DNA of 64,000 nt from Neurospora intermedia. Taxonomy: Eukaryota > Ascomycota > Sordariomycetes > Sordariales > Sordariaceae. Below are positions 23,601 through 35,959 of the stretch, piece after piece (position 1 is the first letter of the stretch; each line of letters starts with the position of its first letter). Location: NCBI GenBank assembly GCA_037102815.1, contig BTPP01000006.1, positions 186,001 through 250,000 of the forward strand, written 5' to 3'. The position numbers were made by a program, and so were the translations under genes. The notes beneath the pieces are model-generated. The model saw only the letters and a program-made list of their open reading frames with translations, was not told where the DNA came from and did no database searches.

Positions 23601-26600
23601 CTTCCTTTTTTTCTGCCAAGCCTTCAAACACATGCCTCTCTTTTTACCCCTCAATGCGCCTACCATCCCTGCCGAGGCCGCCTCGTGTGCACGGTGATAG
23701 AAGATTGTCCAAATCCTCGTTAGCTTCCGTCGAAAGGTCTCAAGAGCAGGATGTCTCCGGGAACCGTCTCTATACTGTACGGTGTAAGTGGTTAGGGCTT
23801 TTGAACGTTTCCAGACTACACATCAAGGCCCGAGGTATCAATTCCTGACTATCGTAGGAAACGAAGCTTCGTGATGGGTCGTTTTGTTGGCCTAGTCTGC
23901 GCGCCTCATGATGTATCTGTGCATGGTATGAGCAAGAGTTGGATCCGGCGACGGTTGCTAGTCGAAGTAGATCACCACGCTGGCACCTTCCAGAGATCGT
24001 TGCCATGACCAGCAGTTGGTCTTGAGTAGCAAGGATCTCTTGGGCCATCTATTCTTGTTGCTGCTGAGCGTAGTCCGGCGTCGGATCTCCAAGAGTGGAA
24101 TGTCTGTGTAACAAGTACCACACCGTGTGAGAAAGACAGGGGGAATGCAGCGTGTGCTGTATATCCTAGGAATATATCAGGTTCCAAACATCACCATCTC
24201 ACCCCCACGAAGCGGTTAGCCGTGGCGATAGAGCTACGACCAGGGAGCGACGAGTATGGTTTATCACGGAAAAAATTAGCCGCTCCGCCCGGCCATGGTC
24301 TTCATCGATGTGCACACTATCACTCCCTTCCAAGAGCGGCAAGTCTGACGTGCAGCAACAACCAAGTCCTTGGCTAAGGCTTAACCGGGTTGATTGAATT
24401 GACCAACATGGAGAGGAACACAAAGGTAGGGCTTCCTCTGTAAACTCGATTGGCTGGCTTTTGCCGTCAGATGACCGAAATATGCAAGTCGCTGTAAAGG
24501 TGGGAAGTCGTTGCTGCCAAACACTTAGGTGGTGAGATATTGTTTGGGAGCTTACCTGCTACATCAATGTCTTCCGTCTTGCTGACTACTGCCATACTTA
24601 TGGGGTGGTGTCATGATGCCATAGTATATGCCTGATCGAGTCATGCTTTTGGCTGGCTGAGCAGAACTCGGCTTGATATGAAGCGTGTGCTGCTCAGCAG
24701 CCTGAGCCATGCCATCAACTACATCCAAACTGTGCTTCATTGGACAAGCTGGCGGTGGCGCCAAACCAGAGAATTGCATGATACATGACAAGTCCAGCAG
24801 GGTCAAACAACAGCGGCTGTTGCCGACGCTAGGGGAACAGCGAGTGTCGAACCCGTTGATAGGATGCGAATATGGTTGGTGTAACAGTTTGAGCCTCCTA
24901 CATGGGGTCTGGCCGATACCACTTGATTGGATTATAGATGACCCTGGGGCTTGTTGTACCTTGGCCGCTGGGGGGCTTTCGCGGGGAGCATGTCCGCCAC
25001 GTGGAGGACTTTTGACTGCTCGCGTCTTTGACCATGTCAAGAGGCAAGGAACGGCTACTGCGATGGTCTCGGACCCGTTCGCCTTGCTCTTGTCCGTAGG
25101 CAGACTTTGAAAACCATCGGTGAGAGGACCAACTGCGGTAATCCGAGAGAGAGAGCATTCTACAGGTTGACCCTGTTATGGTCAAGTACACTTGGGCATC
25201 TCTACTCTTGGCCCTGTCGGTATGCGCAGGAACGGTTCGATATCGAGTCGGGGGCAATGACGGGTTCAGGCTTCAGCCCGTGGCTGCCTTGTCGCGCCGA
25301 TATCTTCTCCGAGGCTGTGTGGGGAGGCTATTTTCTAGGTAGTGGCTAGTTATTACTTAAGGAGTGCTACACAAGACTTGGGAGAACTGACCGTGACCAA
25401 TATCTAGCAGCGCCTGCCACGCTATTGGTTGCGCCAAGAGCTATACGGACCGAGGGCTGGTCAGCTAGTAGCAGCTCGACGAATCTCGGCACCTCTTCGG
25501 TTGCCAGTGGCCGCTTTGAGTGCGACATGATATCTTGACCGAGTGAAGTGCCTGACGGAAATAAGGGGGACGGCTAGACGGTAGAGGCGTGATGCGTGAA
25601 CAGTGGGGAAACGGCAAAGGAAAATTGCGAGGAAGTTGAAGTGAAGGGGGACGGTTGAGGAGTGAGTAGTAGACGGCAAATTCCACTTTTCGTCAGTGTC
25701 TAGGGGCAGGCGGACTTGAATTTCCGGGACACGACCTCCTGGAGCGCAGTTGGTAAAAAGAACGTCGTCGTCGTCGTCGTCAAAGTAGGTGGACAGGGGG
25801 ACAGATCATGAAGAGCGAGACGATCGTAAGGTGACAAGGCGCTGATCAATTGCGTGGCAGAACGAAAGGGAATTGATTGAAAATTATATGTCGTGAAAGG
25901 TGCAAGGAAATTGAACAACATGTCAAGTTGAATTCAGCGAAGTTGCCGTATTCGAATTTCCGTGGATTTGACACGAGGAAGAACGAACCCACTGGAGTTG
26001 AAGTGACGTCGATTGGAAGTTGCATTGGATCTGCTTGGCCGGTGCGCAAGCTCCATAGCCTATCAACGGGGATCTAGTGAAGTGAGTGATCTATCAAGCA
26101 CTAACAGTAGCACTGCAGTCTGGGGCAAAGGGCCGTTAAATATTGTTAGTAGCGAAGCACATACTGCTAAGAATCTACCAGTAGAATTATCCATCCCAAT
26201 CCAATTCAGTACCATAGCACAAGCGGGCGCACAGACCTCTTTGCCTGCCTTTGACTTGACATCAACCTCGCAACTTGTCCCTCGGCCATCCATTTCGGAT
26301 CAAAGATCCCGTTCGAAGGATGCCATTCTCAGTCACCTCATCCGTAGTTTACCCGTACCTCAACCGCACAGTCAGAGTCAGATCCCAAGGTGCATTTTCG
26401 GTCCCAACACGAAGGCTCTCACCAAAAGACATGCAGTGCATCTAGCCTTGTTAGGTCTAGCCGGGCCAGTGGCTTGCATACGCCGATGTGTCGTTGCATT
26501 TGGTTGTAAGTATACCGTATACAGCTGAGTGTAGACGTACGGCCTCAAGCTTGTCGGTGATTGGAAGGTGACTTGTAGCAGACTCTCTACGTCGGAACCG

Positions 26601-29600
26601 AACCATTGTCCTACGACGTTATTGTCTTTATGGATGCCATGATATGGTATCAGTCCATGGCCCTGGCCCAAAACCCATCACCATTTTCCAAGTGTGCCCA
26701 AGACAAGGGAAAAGAGAAAGACAGGGTTGACGAGCCTCAACAGCAGCGGGCAGTTCCGGGCACTGTATATCACAAACGATGGGGACAACTCAAGTGAACG
26801 TGGGGGTCTCGTCAACCCCGCTGCCCGGCTGCTGCTGGGGTTGTCCACGGTAGCTTCTGCGCTCTATGAGGAATGCCGATCGACTGGACTGAGGTCCAAA
26901 GAAACGCCTCTAGGAGAAGGGAAAAGTGTTTCATCTTCATCACGCCTGAAGTCGGTGATGCTGTGTGACCAATGGCCAGACCTTACCATGCCATTGATGC
27001 ATCGCAGTCCCGCAAAGGCAGCACGCAGTCTTACATGATGCTCTGAACACACGTCAAAACTTACTACTTCTGCTCTCTCAAGCTGCCAACAGAACACACT
27101 GGTCCTTCCCCGTCGGGCTTCACAGGTCCGAGACTGTAAGAGTGTCAGCATCGGAATGGTTTCGAATTAATTTTAGCCCAGACCACGATATTCCAGTCAC
27201 GCGACCGGTTCCTAGGTGAAAGGTGGCCGAAATATGTTTACAACAAGTAATGCGTGCGCGGTTTGCTAGCTGTAACGACGGTGCACTGGATATGTACGGT
27301 ACCTACAACGAAGTATTCGCTGTGGATACTTAGTTATCGTCGACGACCTTGGCACAGTGCTCACCGTCCATTTTCAACGACGGATTGCCGATTGAAGTTT
27401 GCTGTCTCAGTCTTTCTCCGCACTTTCTTTTATTTTATTTTTTTTCTTCTTGACATCTTGATGGTTTCTGCACTCCGCACTTCCCCTCGTTTGCCCGGGG
27501 GCCGCCCCAGATGTGCCGTAGTGGGGTACGTATCCCGCTTAGGTAGGCAAGTTAGCAAGGTACTCCTGTCAGCAGCCTGTTAGTAACACCTGAGCTAGAA
27601 CGCTCATTCACAAGGTGACACGATACAGAGAATTCGACACTTTGCCTCCCAGCACATCGACGTGTCCAGGTCAGCTGGTCGGCTTCCGTTGTGATTTGGG
27701 AAACATGAAGACATTCCCATTCCCACCGTGCTGGACGCAGTCACCTTCCCGCCCACGTCGCCGTGTTACGACTCGGTAATCATCAGCCGGAGTGTGTTAG
27801 CGTTTGCTGTACACAAGACCTGAACTACCTAACGGCGCACTATCTGAGACTGGATACCTAGGTACTTTAGGAAACCCCCACTGCCTCGCCAGGAAGTCGC
27901 CAGGGAGTCCCGCGGCGGCAACCGTTCCACTCCTCAATCCGTGGAGGTACCTGTACATCAGGTACCTACCAAAAGTTGGACTGGAATGGTAGGTAGACCC
28001 AAGCAGCCGGAACCTCCACTCGGGAGTTTCAAGGCCAGGGGCAGAGATTCCATCCATCCATGGGCCAGTCGTGGGAGGAAGGAAGGCGCGAGGGCAGTGT
28101 GAGCTCGCTCGCTGATATCGACAAATGGGATCGATCCGAATGTCAATCTGCTACTCGTTCGCTCAGCAACAACCCGGGCGGCTCTTTCTCTGGCGGGTGT
28201 AAAGAAGGAGGTACTCGGCAGAAAGGCACCTGCCGCGCGCGGTCTCCCAATCAACAACTGAAGTGAAAGGGAAAAAAAGCACGCTCTTTTTCCCTTTTTC
28301 TCGCTGTCAGGCAGACCAAGCAGGTTGGAGCAAGACGACTCAAAAGTCGAATCTATTTGTGACTCCATGTCCCTGGACTCTATCCGGCCGGTCCTCCCGC
28401 CATGTCTTAATTTGTCCGTTTACATTCGACACAGTACTTTGAAGAAGACGTGCTGACAGTCATCCTCCATTCGACATGCTTTCGCGCGCCAATCACGACT
28501 AATGATTGATCCCCAAGTTTTCGACCGCCAGCTCAAGACCATGGCAGCTTGCCAAGGTAAGCCGGGCTCATCAACCGGGCCTCGTTCAAGATACCAATCT
28601 TCCATTTCTTTGCACATTGCTGATTTTGTACAACTTCCATAGCCATCAACCTCGCCATGCAGTCTCTAGTCTATGTGGGAACACGCAGACAAGCAGACAA
28701 AGCATCAGCAAGCCAGCTCTTCCAGGTCACTCGTGAATGCTGCCATTTCCTCCCCTGTTGGCCTGTTCAACGCAGGCCGCGACACGCGCATTCTGAGTGG
28801 CCAGAAAAAGACATGCCAAAAGGGTCACCTGCCCCTCCAGTGCCTTCCACGCCAACCATTGACAACGCGAGTACGCCCACCAAAACGTCCTTGACCAACC
28901 CGAACTGGACTCTCGCTGCCGCTCCACGCGCAATAAACTCCTCAGAGAAAGAGACGTTCGGGCGATGTTCCCAGTCGAGGCCACACTAGTGAGAGAGTGC
29001 GCCATCACAAATTAACCTTCTATTCTAGATAGGAACAGGTTAAGCCTCAGAACGTCTGGCTTGCCAACGTAGGTGTAACTCTCCTAGCGTGCTCTCATTG
29101 GCTAGGCCAACATCTCTTCAGGTATCGAAACCTTATGGAAGCTCTCGGGAGCACAGCACGCAGTAGCCGGAAGGCTGGCAATGACGTGACCACCGTTGCA
29201 AAACGCTTGGGGCACAAACTCTAGAGAGACACGATGCAAGAGGTCGGGCAGCCCATCAAATGTATGAAACCGTCAAGACGACTACATCAACCTTCTGAAC
29301 ATTACCTGACAAGTACCTGTAGGGTCTGTACCTCTTCGTGTTCCATTGATGGCCACGCAAACACCCTGCCAAGGGCTATCTTATGGCGCTAGCCCGCCCC
29401 AACGCCCGTCATGTTCGATTACTGACAAACCACATCCTGATGAAGCAGGCCGTTGTTGGCAGGCCGTGATTTGTGTCACCAAGCATTTCTCTATACCCGA
29501 TCAAGCCTCCCGGCCCGGATGACTGACCGCCAGTTGCGGAACGGGGCATGAGAAGAGAAGGACAGTATGGCCCGCTGAGCGCTGATGTCAAGTTCATCTT

Positions 29601-30961
29601 GTGAAGGTATCGCACAGAAGAGCGTCGACTGAGCCTCTCATGGCTCAGTCTTCACCTTCCTCTACCTTGGCCCATTGCCTTGGAGCCAAAGTCCTGGCCG
29701 AACAGTCCTCTTGTGAAGCTATGAAGCAGCCTCCCTGACCTCACTAAACAACACCACGTTCAAGTGGACAAATTCAATATGAAACTGGTGGTTGAGGTGT
29801 ACCTGTTTTGACGTGCACCTGCTCTGAAACTCGGCTAACATCTTGTAGCCTCAGATGATTACTAGGTGTGTATCAGCCGAGGGCATTGACTTGAAAAGTT
29901 AGGCAATTCGACACCAGATAATGTTCGGCTTAGGCACCCAGTCAGGCTTGCTGGGATGTCTACCGGGCTTGATGATGGCATAAGCAAAGGAATATTTTCC
30001 ACACAAGACGTCACCAGCGTCTCTCGACCCGTTTGGGAGGTCTGACGAAGCTCCTGTCCAAGAATATCGCCATGATTCACGATATCGACGAATTAGCAGT
30101 TACATATACTACAAGTACAGTACCCCTCCTGGTCGAGTGTGAGATTTCTTGGCTAGCCTCCCTCCTTACCCATCATGGGGCAACAATGGGGTAACTCGGG
30201 GTAACCCTTGTCGACGGAGCTGGCCTGTCAGGCTAACCCCCACACTATCACCGTCCACCACAGACGGAATCCTGGGAATTACACCCCTGTCATATATGGG
30301 TGGTGCCCCTTCTCAAGATCCGCAAGACGGGGCCGAAAACAACGTCGCTCAAAAGTTTGGAGATCAAAGAGGGAACCAAAGTGGCCGCACTGTATACTTT
30401 AGCCGTTCTTCTTCCCTTTTGCACGAATCAGAAGGTCCCATTCCTCACCACTCCACGACCTCTGGCCCTCAGCTTGCTTGTCCTGTCTCCATGTCCGTCG
30501 TTCGGCGTGGGCGGCGATGGGTCTTTGGCTCCAGTTTTTGAGCAGGCGTCCACTGGAGTAGCGTCACCGGCGTAAATCGTCCCAAGCGGACAAGATCAAG
30601 AACGACAAGAACTGAAACGACAATGGCATAGAATAATGGGTACTTTTTCCGTCACCGCCTTTGGTACTTGCCCACGGTTATCACTAACCGTCATCATCCC
30701 CGCTGTTTCCTTCCTCTAGTGTAGACGGTAGTCAGCCGATACACTTTTCTTCTCCCTTGCTTGGGACTTTTCTCTCTCTCCATCCTGATTCCATCTTCCC
30801 ATTCCTCCTAGTACAAATATCAACCACTTCCCTCCCATGACTCAAACGAGCTGACTTTCATTGCCCTCCACCCTTTTGTCTTTGTCCACCTCGCACTACT
30901 CCATACATCTTAGACAGCCACCGATATTTTCATCATCTCCATATTCCAAGTCTCAATCAAC
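20641..30961. other. 10 kb gene-poor tract
   Basis: No intact gene recognised on either strand. The tract is compositionally ordinary and lacks the AT-richness expected of heavily RIP-mutated repeats. It contains dense TACCTAGGTA/CTACCTA-like words (21060-21680 and 27820-28000), an A8G microsatellite (22348-22406), a GTCGTCGTC run near 25765-25780 and several small open frames, of which a 53-codon minus-strand frame at 25367-25528 looks the most protein-like. C/T-rich sequence from about 30700 to 30960 is the promoter and leader of the aldolase gene. Confidence 0.45.
22348..22406 (+). repeat. (A8G)n microsatellite
   Basis: About five A-runs of seven to ten residues separated by single G, then gagat and a final A-run. 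Likely a length-variable simple repeat. Confidence 0.85.
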
Positions 30962-32080
30962 ATGGCTCCCCACAACGACTCATCACCGGCCGGAAACTTC
31001 ACCAATGGCTTCAACGGGATGGCTCTCCAATCCTCGGGGTTATCTAGTCTCACAGTTGAGGACCTGACAGCTGAGCTGGGCAGCTCATACGACAGCAGCA
31101 CCCTGGACGCACCCGTTTCCCACGTCAAGCGACCCCTTGTCCCCGGCGTCTATGTCCCGACGATGTGCTTTTTTGACAAGGAAACAGAAGACGTTGACAC
31201 TGTTACTATTGCCCATCATGCCGTTCGTTTAGCTCGCGCCGGAGTTACAGGCCTAGCCACTCAGGGTTCCAACGGAGAAGCCGTCCACCTCACCCACACC
31301 GAACGACAAGTCGTCACGGCAACCACCAGAAAAGCACTTAACGAAGCCGGTTTCTCTCAAATGCCTATCATAGTCGGCTGTGGCGCCCAAAGCACCAGAG
31401 AGGCAGTCCTACTCTGCCGTCAAGCATGGCAAGCTGGAGGAGATTACGCACTTGTCCTCCCACCATCCTACTACGCGCCTCTGTTCGCTCCTTCGTCCCA
31501 GACCATCCTCGAGTTCTTCAACGCAGTTGCCGATGCTTCGCCCATTCCAATCATCATCTACAACTACCCAGGGGCCGTCAACGGCATGGACATGTCGTCA
31601 GACATCATCGTGCAGCTTGCCCAGCACCCGAATATCGTTGGTGTGAAGCTGACTTGCGGCAACACCGGCAAGCTGAACCGTGTAGTCGCGGGTACTCGCA
31701 AGTTGTCAAAGGAGTACGATCCCCTGAATCCCGACTTCTTGGTTCTCGCTGGCTCTGCCGACTTTTCTATTCAGGCCCTGGCCGCAGGTGGACATGGAAT
31801 CCTCGCAGGTCTTGCCAACATTGCTCCCAAGGCATGCATCAAGACCATCGAGCTTTGGAATCAAGGAAAGCACACCGAGGCCCAGGAGATGCAGGAAGTC
31901 GTTTCGCAAGGCGATTGGACTGCCATCCAGGGCGGCGTTATCGGAGTCAAGGCTGGCTTAGAAGAGTGGGCAGGCTACGGTGGCTACTGCAGAAGCCCTC
32001 TCCCAAGACCGACTCCCGAACAGTCCAAGAACTGGAAAAACGGGTTCAAAGACTTGATCATGCTTGAGAAGTCTCTCTAA
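30962..32080 (+). CDS. Dihydrodipicolinate synthase/N-acetylneuraminate lyase-superfamily aldolase
   Basis: Single-exon gene of 372 residues with a TIM-barrel aldolase from about residue 58 (GVYVPTMCFFDKETEDVD). Diagnostic motifs are GSNGEAVHLTHTER (about 102), the IIIYNYPGAVNGMD block containing the active-site Tyr (about 200-202), and the Schiff-base Lys in GVKLTCGNTGK (Lys229). The N-terminal 55 residues are Ser/Asn-rich and probably disordered. Fungi make lysine by the aminoadipate route, so a true DapA function is unlikely. Characterised fungal members include the L-threo-3-deoxy-hexulosonate aldolase of galacturonate catabolism and 4-hydroxy-2-oxoglutarate aldolase-like enzymes; the GSNGEAVHL motif and the YNYPGAV block resemble the former group. 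The exact substrate cannot be read from sequence. The gene stands alone at the edge of the gene-poor tract, with a C/T-rich leader. No targeting signal is obvious, so a cytosolic enzyme is likely. Confidence 0.9.
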   Translation: MAPHNDSSPAGNFTNGFNGMALQSSGLSSLTVEDLTAELGSSYDSSTLDAPVSHVKRPLVPGVYVPTMCFFDKETEDVDTVTIAHHAVRLARAGVTGLATQGSNGEAVHLTHTERQVVTATTRKALNEAGFSQMPIIVGCGAQSTREAVLLCRQAWQAGGDYALVLPPSYYAPLFAPSSQTILEFFNAVADASPIPIIIYNYPGAVNGMDMSSDIIVQLAQHPNIVGVKLTCGNTGKLNRVVAGTRKLSKEYDPLNPDFLVLAGSADFSIQALAAGGHGILAGLANIAPKACIKTIELWNQGKHTEAQEMQEVVSQGDWTAIQGGVIGVKAGLEEWAGYGGYCRSPLPRPTPEQSKNWKNGFKDLIMLEKSL

Positions 32081-35000
32081 GCTTTGTGGTTCACATGATG
32101 GAACATTTCCGGCCGTTCATGCGAAAATCATGGCAAATCTCTCCGATGTCCAGGGCATCATCGAGCATTGGCGGCGACAGCATGGCTGAACCAATCAGAC
32201 ATTATTTCAGTTCGATCTTCCATCAAGCAAGCGAGGGCTTGTTATTCAGTACCTAGCCTTGTATTTGTTTCCGTTCAAGAGTTTCGTGTCTCTAGGCGTT
32301 GTTGGACGGGGTATATAGGCCACTGCGGGTAGCAGAAAGATGGGAAAACTCAAAATAGAGAATCCCTCGCGTTGGGTCAGGTGCACAGGTTATGGGTCAA
32401 TCGGGTCAATGGGCAAATGCGCAGAACGGTTGTTAGAAACCGCACTGCTACATGAGGAATACCTCTGTTCAGACACTCTTCCCTTTCATTTCACGATGTT
32501 TTACGGTGACACTTCACATGGTCGCAGATATCCCAAGGGTTCCGTTTTCCCCAGTTTGTCCATCCTTATGTTATAGTCAAAAGCATTGCTTTGTTTATCA
32601 ATAAGTGGTTGCATAAGAGTCTTCGATCCTTCACTTCAATTAGCACATGTCCACTGATACGATGGTTGAGCAAATAGAACTTCGTTCACTGACTGCATTG
32701 GAGCGAGAAACACCTAGAACTTGCAAAAGACAAAGTTGTGCATCTGTCTTCGATTACACAAGCTGGGATTTCCGTTTCTTTCCTTCCGGCCACGAAGGTC
32801 TTGTGGGCGTGGCCATTTATCTAGCCGAGACGGGTCCAGGTGGTGGATTGGCCTCCTTTGTGCTACGAGGGACAGGAAGTTGCGATGCCAAGTGGGCAAA
32901 GGCTAGCTTGTGGTTCAATACGGAAGCAAACATGGGCTCATATTGCAAACCCAATCGCTCTGCCACGTGAAAAGCACAGAGACATGGACACTAGACTGGG
33001 TCATGGTACCAATCTGGCCCTTGTCGCACTGGCATAACATGGTCGGTCATCCCAAATCTTTGACTTCGCTAAGCGCAAGTGAAGGCAAAGTACGAACTGG
33101 CACATGTCAGGAACTGAAGATGAAGTATTGCTATTGACATGAGATCTCAAGGATGGGATCAGTTCGGGGTAAATCGAACCTCACTGAATACACTCTTGCT
33201 CTCGCCTAGCACGACGAACTACCAAGACTTCATATCATTATTTCAACGCAACCCCAGCAAGGATTTCCACTTCACCTAACAAAGAACCTTTGCTTTCGCA
33301 TAACCTGGCCCAACATTTGGAGCCCAATCCACTATCATGCATGAGCAAGACCCAAGAGTCAGATGAATCAACAGTCGTAAGTTGACCACGGGAATAAGCC
33401 ACGATGACTATGATAAAAAAAAACTTTGCTTAATGAGGGCGGCGATCTATCCGTACCGTCAAATCTAGTGGTTAACCTACGACATAAGACGCTCTATGCT
33501 GCAGATCAGTATGGTATCACAAGAGGGAGTATGTTGTTTCTCTGAGCAAGCCACGGGTAGGACATCTCTAGAGAGCCCGAACAACTGCCTTTTGCGATAT
33601 CGGCTTCACAACGTAGACCGTCATCGGGTTCAGTCTTTCCTGATTCTCTAACTTGTGTGATGTGGACTGGGGGCGAGAGAACTGGAGGGGGGAGTGGCAT
33701 AAAGCTATGTCAAAGGCTCAAAGCAAGTGAACAACCCACACATCTGTTGTTACACCACCTCTAAACAGCATCGAAACAAGTCCTTTGCTGTAAGTCTTTG
33801 TACAACCAATCAGGGGCTTGTTGCCCCATCAGCCAAGCAGAAGACTTCAAATATTCACACTTACATACACTAGTGTCTCACCGGCATGTCGGTACCTTCC
33901 GACGGCCGGGAAATGCGGTATTCTTTCTAGCATCCGGCGGGAAAGAAAATAACAAATTTGAAGTATGACAAGGAAAGATACGCTAGTGAAAGGCAACAAG
34001 AACGGGGGTAGGTGAGGTACATTGAAGATATGTGAGTCTTCTCAAGAGCCTCATCAGGCGTTAACGCCTTGTTTCATTACCCTCCCCCAACTTTGGTCCC
34101 CATTCCTTTTGCTTATCCTTTCCTGCTTACGGGCGGGACCTTGCACGAAGGAAAGCCGGGAAAGACGTGGGCAAGGCCACCACGGGATGGCGCCCTACCC
34201 CCACACCCAGGGGCAGGTATGCAAGAACCGCATCCAAGGAATCATGAATGGGGGCCAAAAAGCAAGCAAGGCGTTTGCAAAGTGGTGGGTACCTCTATGG
34301 AGGAGAAGGGTGGGTAAGAAAAGGGTTAAGCTTGAACCCGTTGCTATGGGCATCACCGCCACAAACACACATCAACCCCCCACTGCAACCAGCGCGGGAG
34401 CAGCATGGTGAATGTACCAGACTGTTAGATTGCGGGATTCCTACCCTTCTTTTGCGGCGAAGGGCGGAGAAGCACGACGCAAGATGGGACAAGGCAGATA
34501 TTCCCCTTGCAGCCCGCGCGAGCCTCTTTGGCCAACGGCTAGCTGCTGTCAGTAGCATGGTGACGAGAGGTTCATCTACCAATCATCCTTCCGTCTATCC
34601 ATCCTTCCACAAATCCATTTTAGAGGTTGGTACATGCACTTGCACAAACACCAATCCATCTTCTTTCTATTTGGGGTTTCATAGAAGAAGAACCCCTCAC
34701 CATCATCAGCAGATCACTGGCGGCACCACCGCTTTGAAATTCATGCTAACGTGTGGCGCCAGGGCTGTATGAATGAGACACACATACGGGAAGGCGCATA
34801 ACACCCCTTACCTTCTTGTCGCCAGTCGGTGTGGAATCCTCGTGGTGGCAGCCGTTGGAATGCGCTATTCACAAGATCACCCACCCAGACGAGACCACAG
34901 ACCATGTTTTTCACCTTCTCGTCTCGTTGTCGACTGCAAGCGCCCGATGAGACATTCTAGCCGAGTCTGCCGAGTTGTCCATCTTTGCGCGACACAGCAT

Positions 35001-35959
35001 ACGAATAGTAACTGGCCATCCTGCTTATTCTCGTCTCCTTCCTCTTTCTCGACAGCTCATGGGCTCCAATCTGGCCGCTTCATCTCCTCTTCCCCCTTCC
35101 TGTCTTTACACATGAAGAGAACTTATACGAGTTGCGGCTGCGAGTTACAGAATATGTGTGCTCCTGCAAGCCTCTTCACCGCTAACCATGCGTCAGAGCT
35201 GGATGTGGTTGTGTGTTTATGTCGGACATTTTCCTCTCATCTCATTGGCGCGTTGTCTGTCGTGTGTTCATACTTCCACTCTTGTCTTTTGGCTGTCCTT
35301 ATTCAAGGAGGAAGAGATCACAAAAAGTTTTGGTCATATCGTTACAGCGCTTGCACGCGCGCGCCCGGAAAAGAGGCTGGGCTGGGCTGGGCTGGGTTTG
35401 GTTCCAGTCGTTCATTTTTTGTTTTTCGTCGTCATCAGTTCAATGGGAAACGAAGTACCTGAACAAGCAATTGTGCTATTCACCGGTACCCAAGGAGCCA
35501 TTGCGCTTCTGGAACCCTCGTTTATCTTTCCGTGCTCCTTCAGTTCTTCCATCTCGTCCTGTTTGTGCCCGCTGGGCTCTGCTGCGGTGGCTATTGTTCT
35601 CAGACCCATGACTCTTAGAATGCCATTGGAAGCCAATTCGTCATCCATTAATATGCAAGAGGGTATCCGTTGATACTCGCTTAAAAACTAGCTGCGCTAT
35701 CTTGATTTCATTTTTTTCGCGACTTCATTTCTTTCGAGCGAGTCTTTGACGAGTGAGGAAAAGAACTTCTAGGGTTGTTTTTCTCGAACGCAGACGTGAA
35801 CTACAAACAAATTCAATGCCTAACCAAGCAATACCCTTCGGCCGATATTAGACACTTGTCTGTCACTTCTCAACTGATACCAACACGCGAGCAATTCGAA
35901 CACATTGCCCAACCATCGCTTTTCACACATCCCGGTCACACGCCGGGAACCCTTTCCTA
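32081..35959. other. Intergenic region between aldolase and tyrosinase genes
   Basis: About 3.9 kb without a recognised gene. The first few hundred bases are probably the aldolase 3' UTR. A short GGGCT tandem run (about 35377-35398) is present. Frames of up to 229 codons between 34773 and 35673 are low in similarity to any family I know and are probably chance openings in C/T-rich DNA upstream of the tyrosinase gene. Confidence 0.4.

Noticed and set aside
23770-24425. Minus-strand frames (MAQEILATQDQLLVMATISG and an upstream piece) as a second broken gene
   Set aside because: Some protein-like composition, but no intron or family support; too weak to list.
30962-32080. Calling the aldolase a true lysine-pathway DapA
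   Set aside because: Ascomycetes synthesise lysine through aminoadipate; the superfamily includes many other aldolases.
34773-35673. Overlapping frames of 130-230 codons upstream of the tyrosinase gene
   Set aside because: Cys/Ser-rich translation of C/T-rich DNA without motifs; no splice or homology support.
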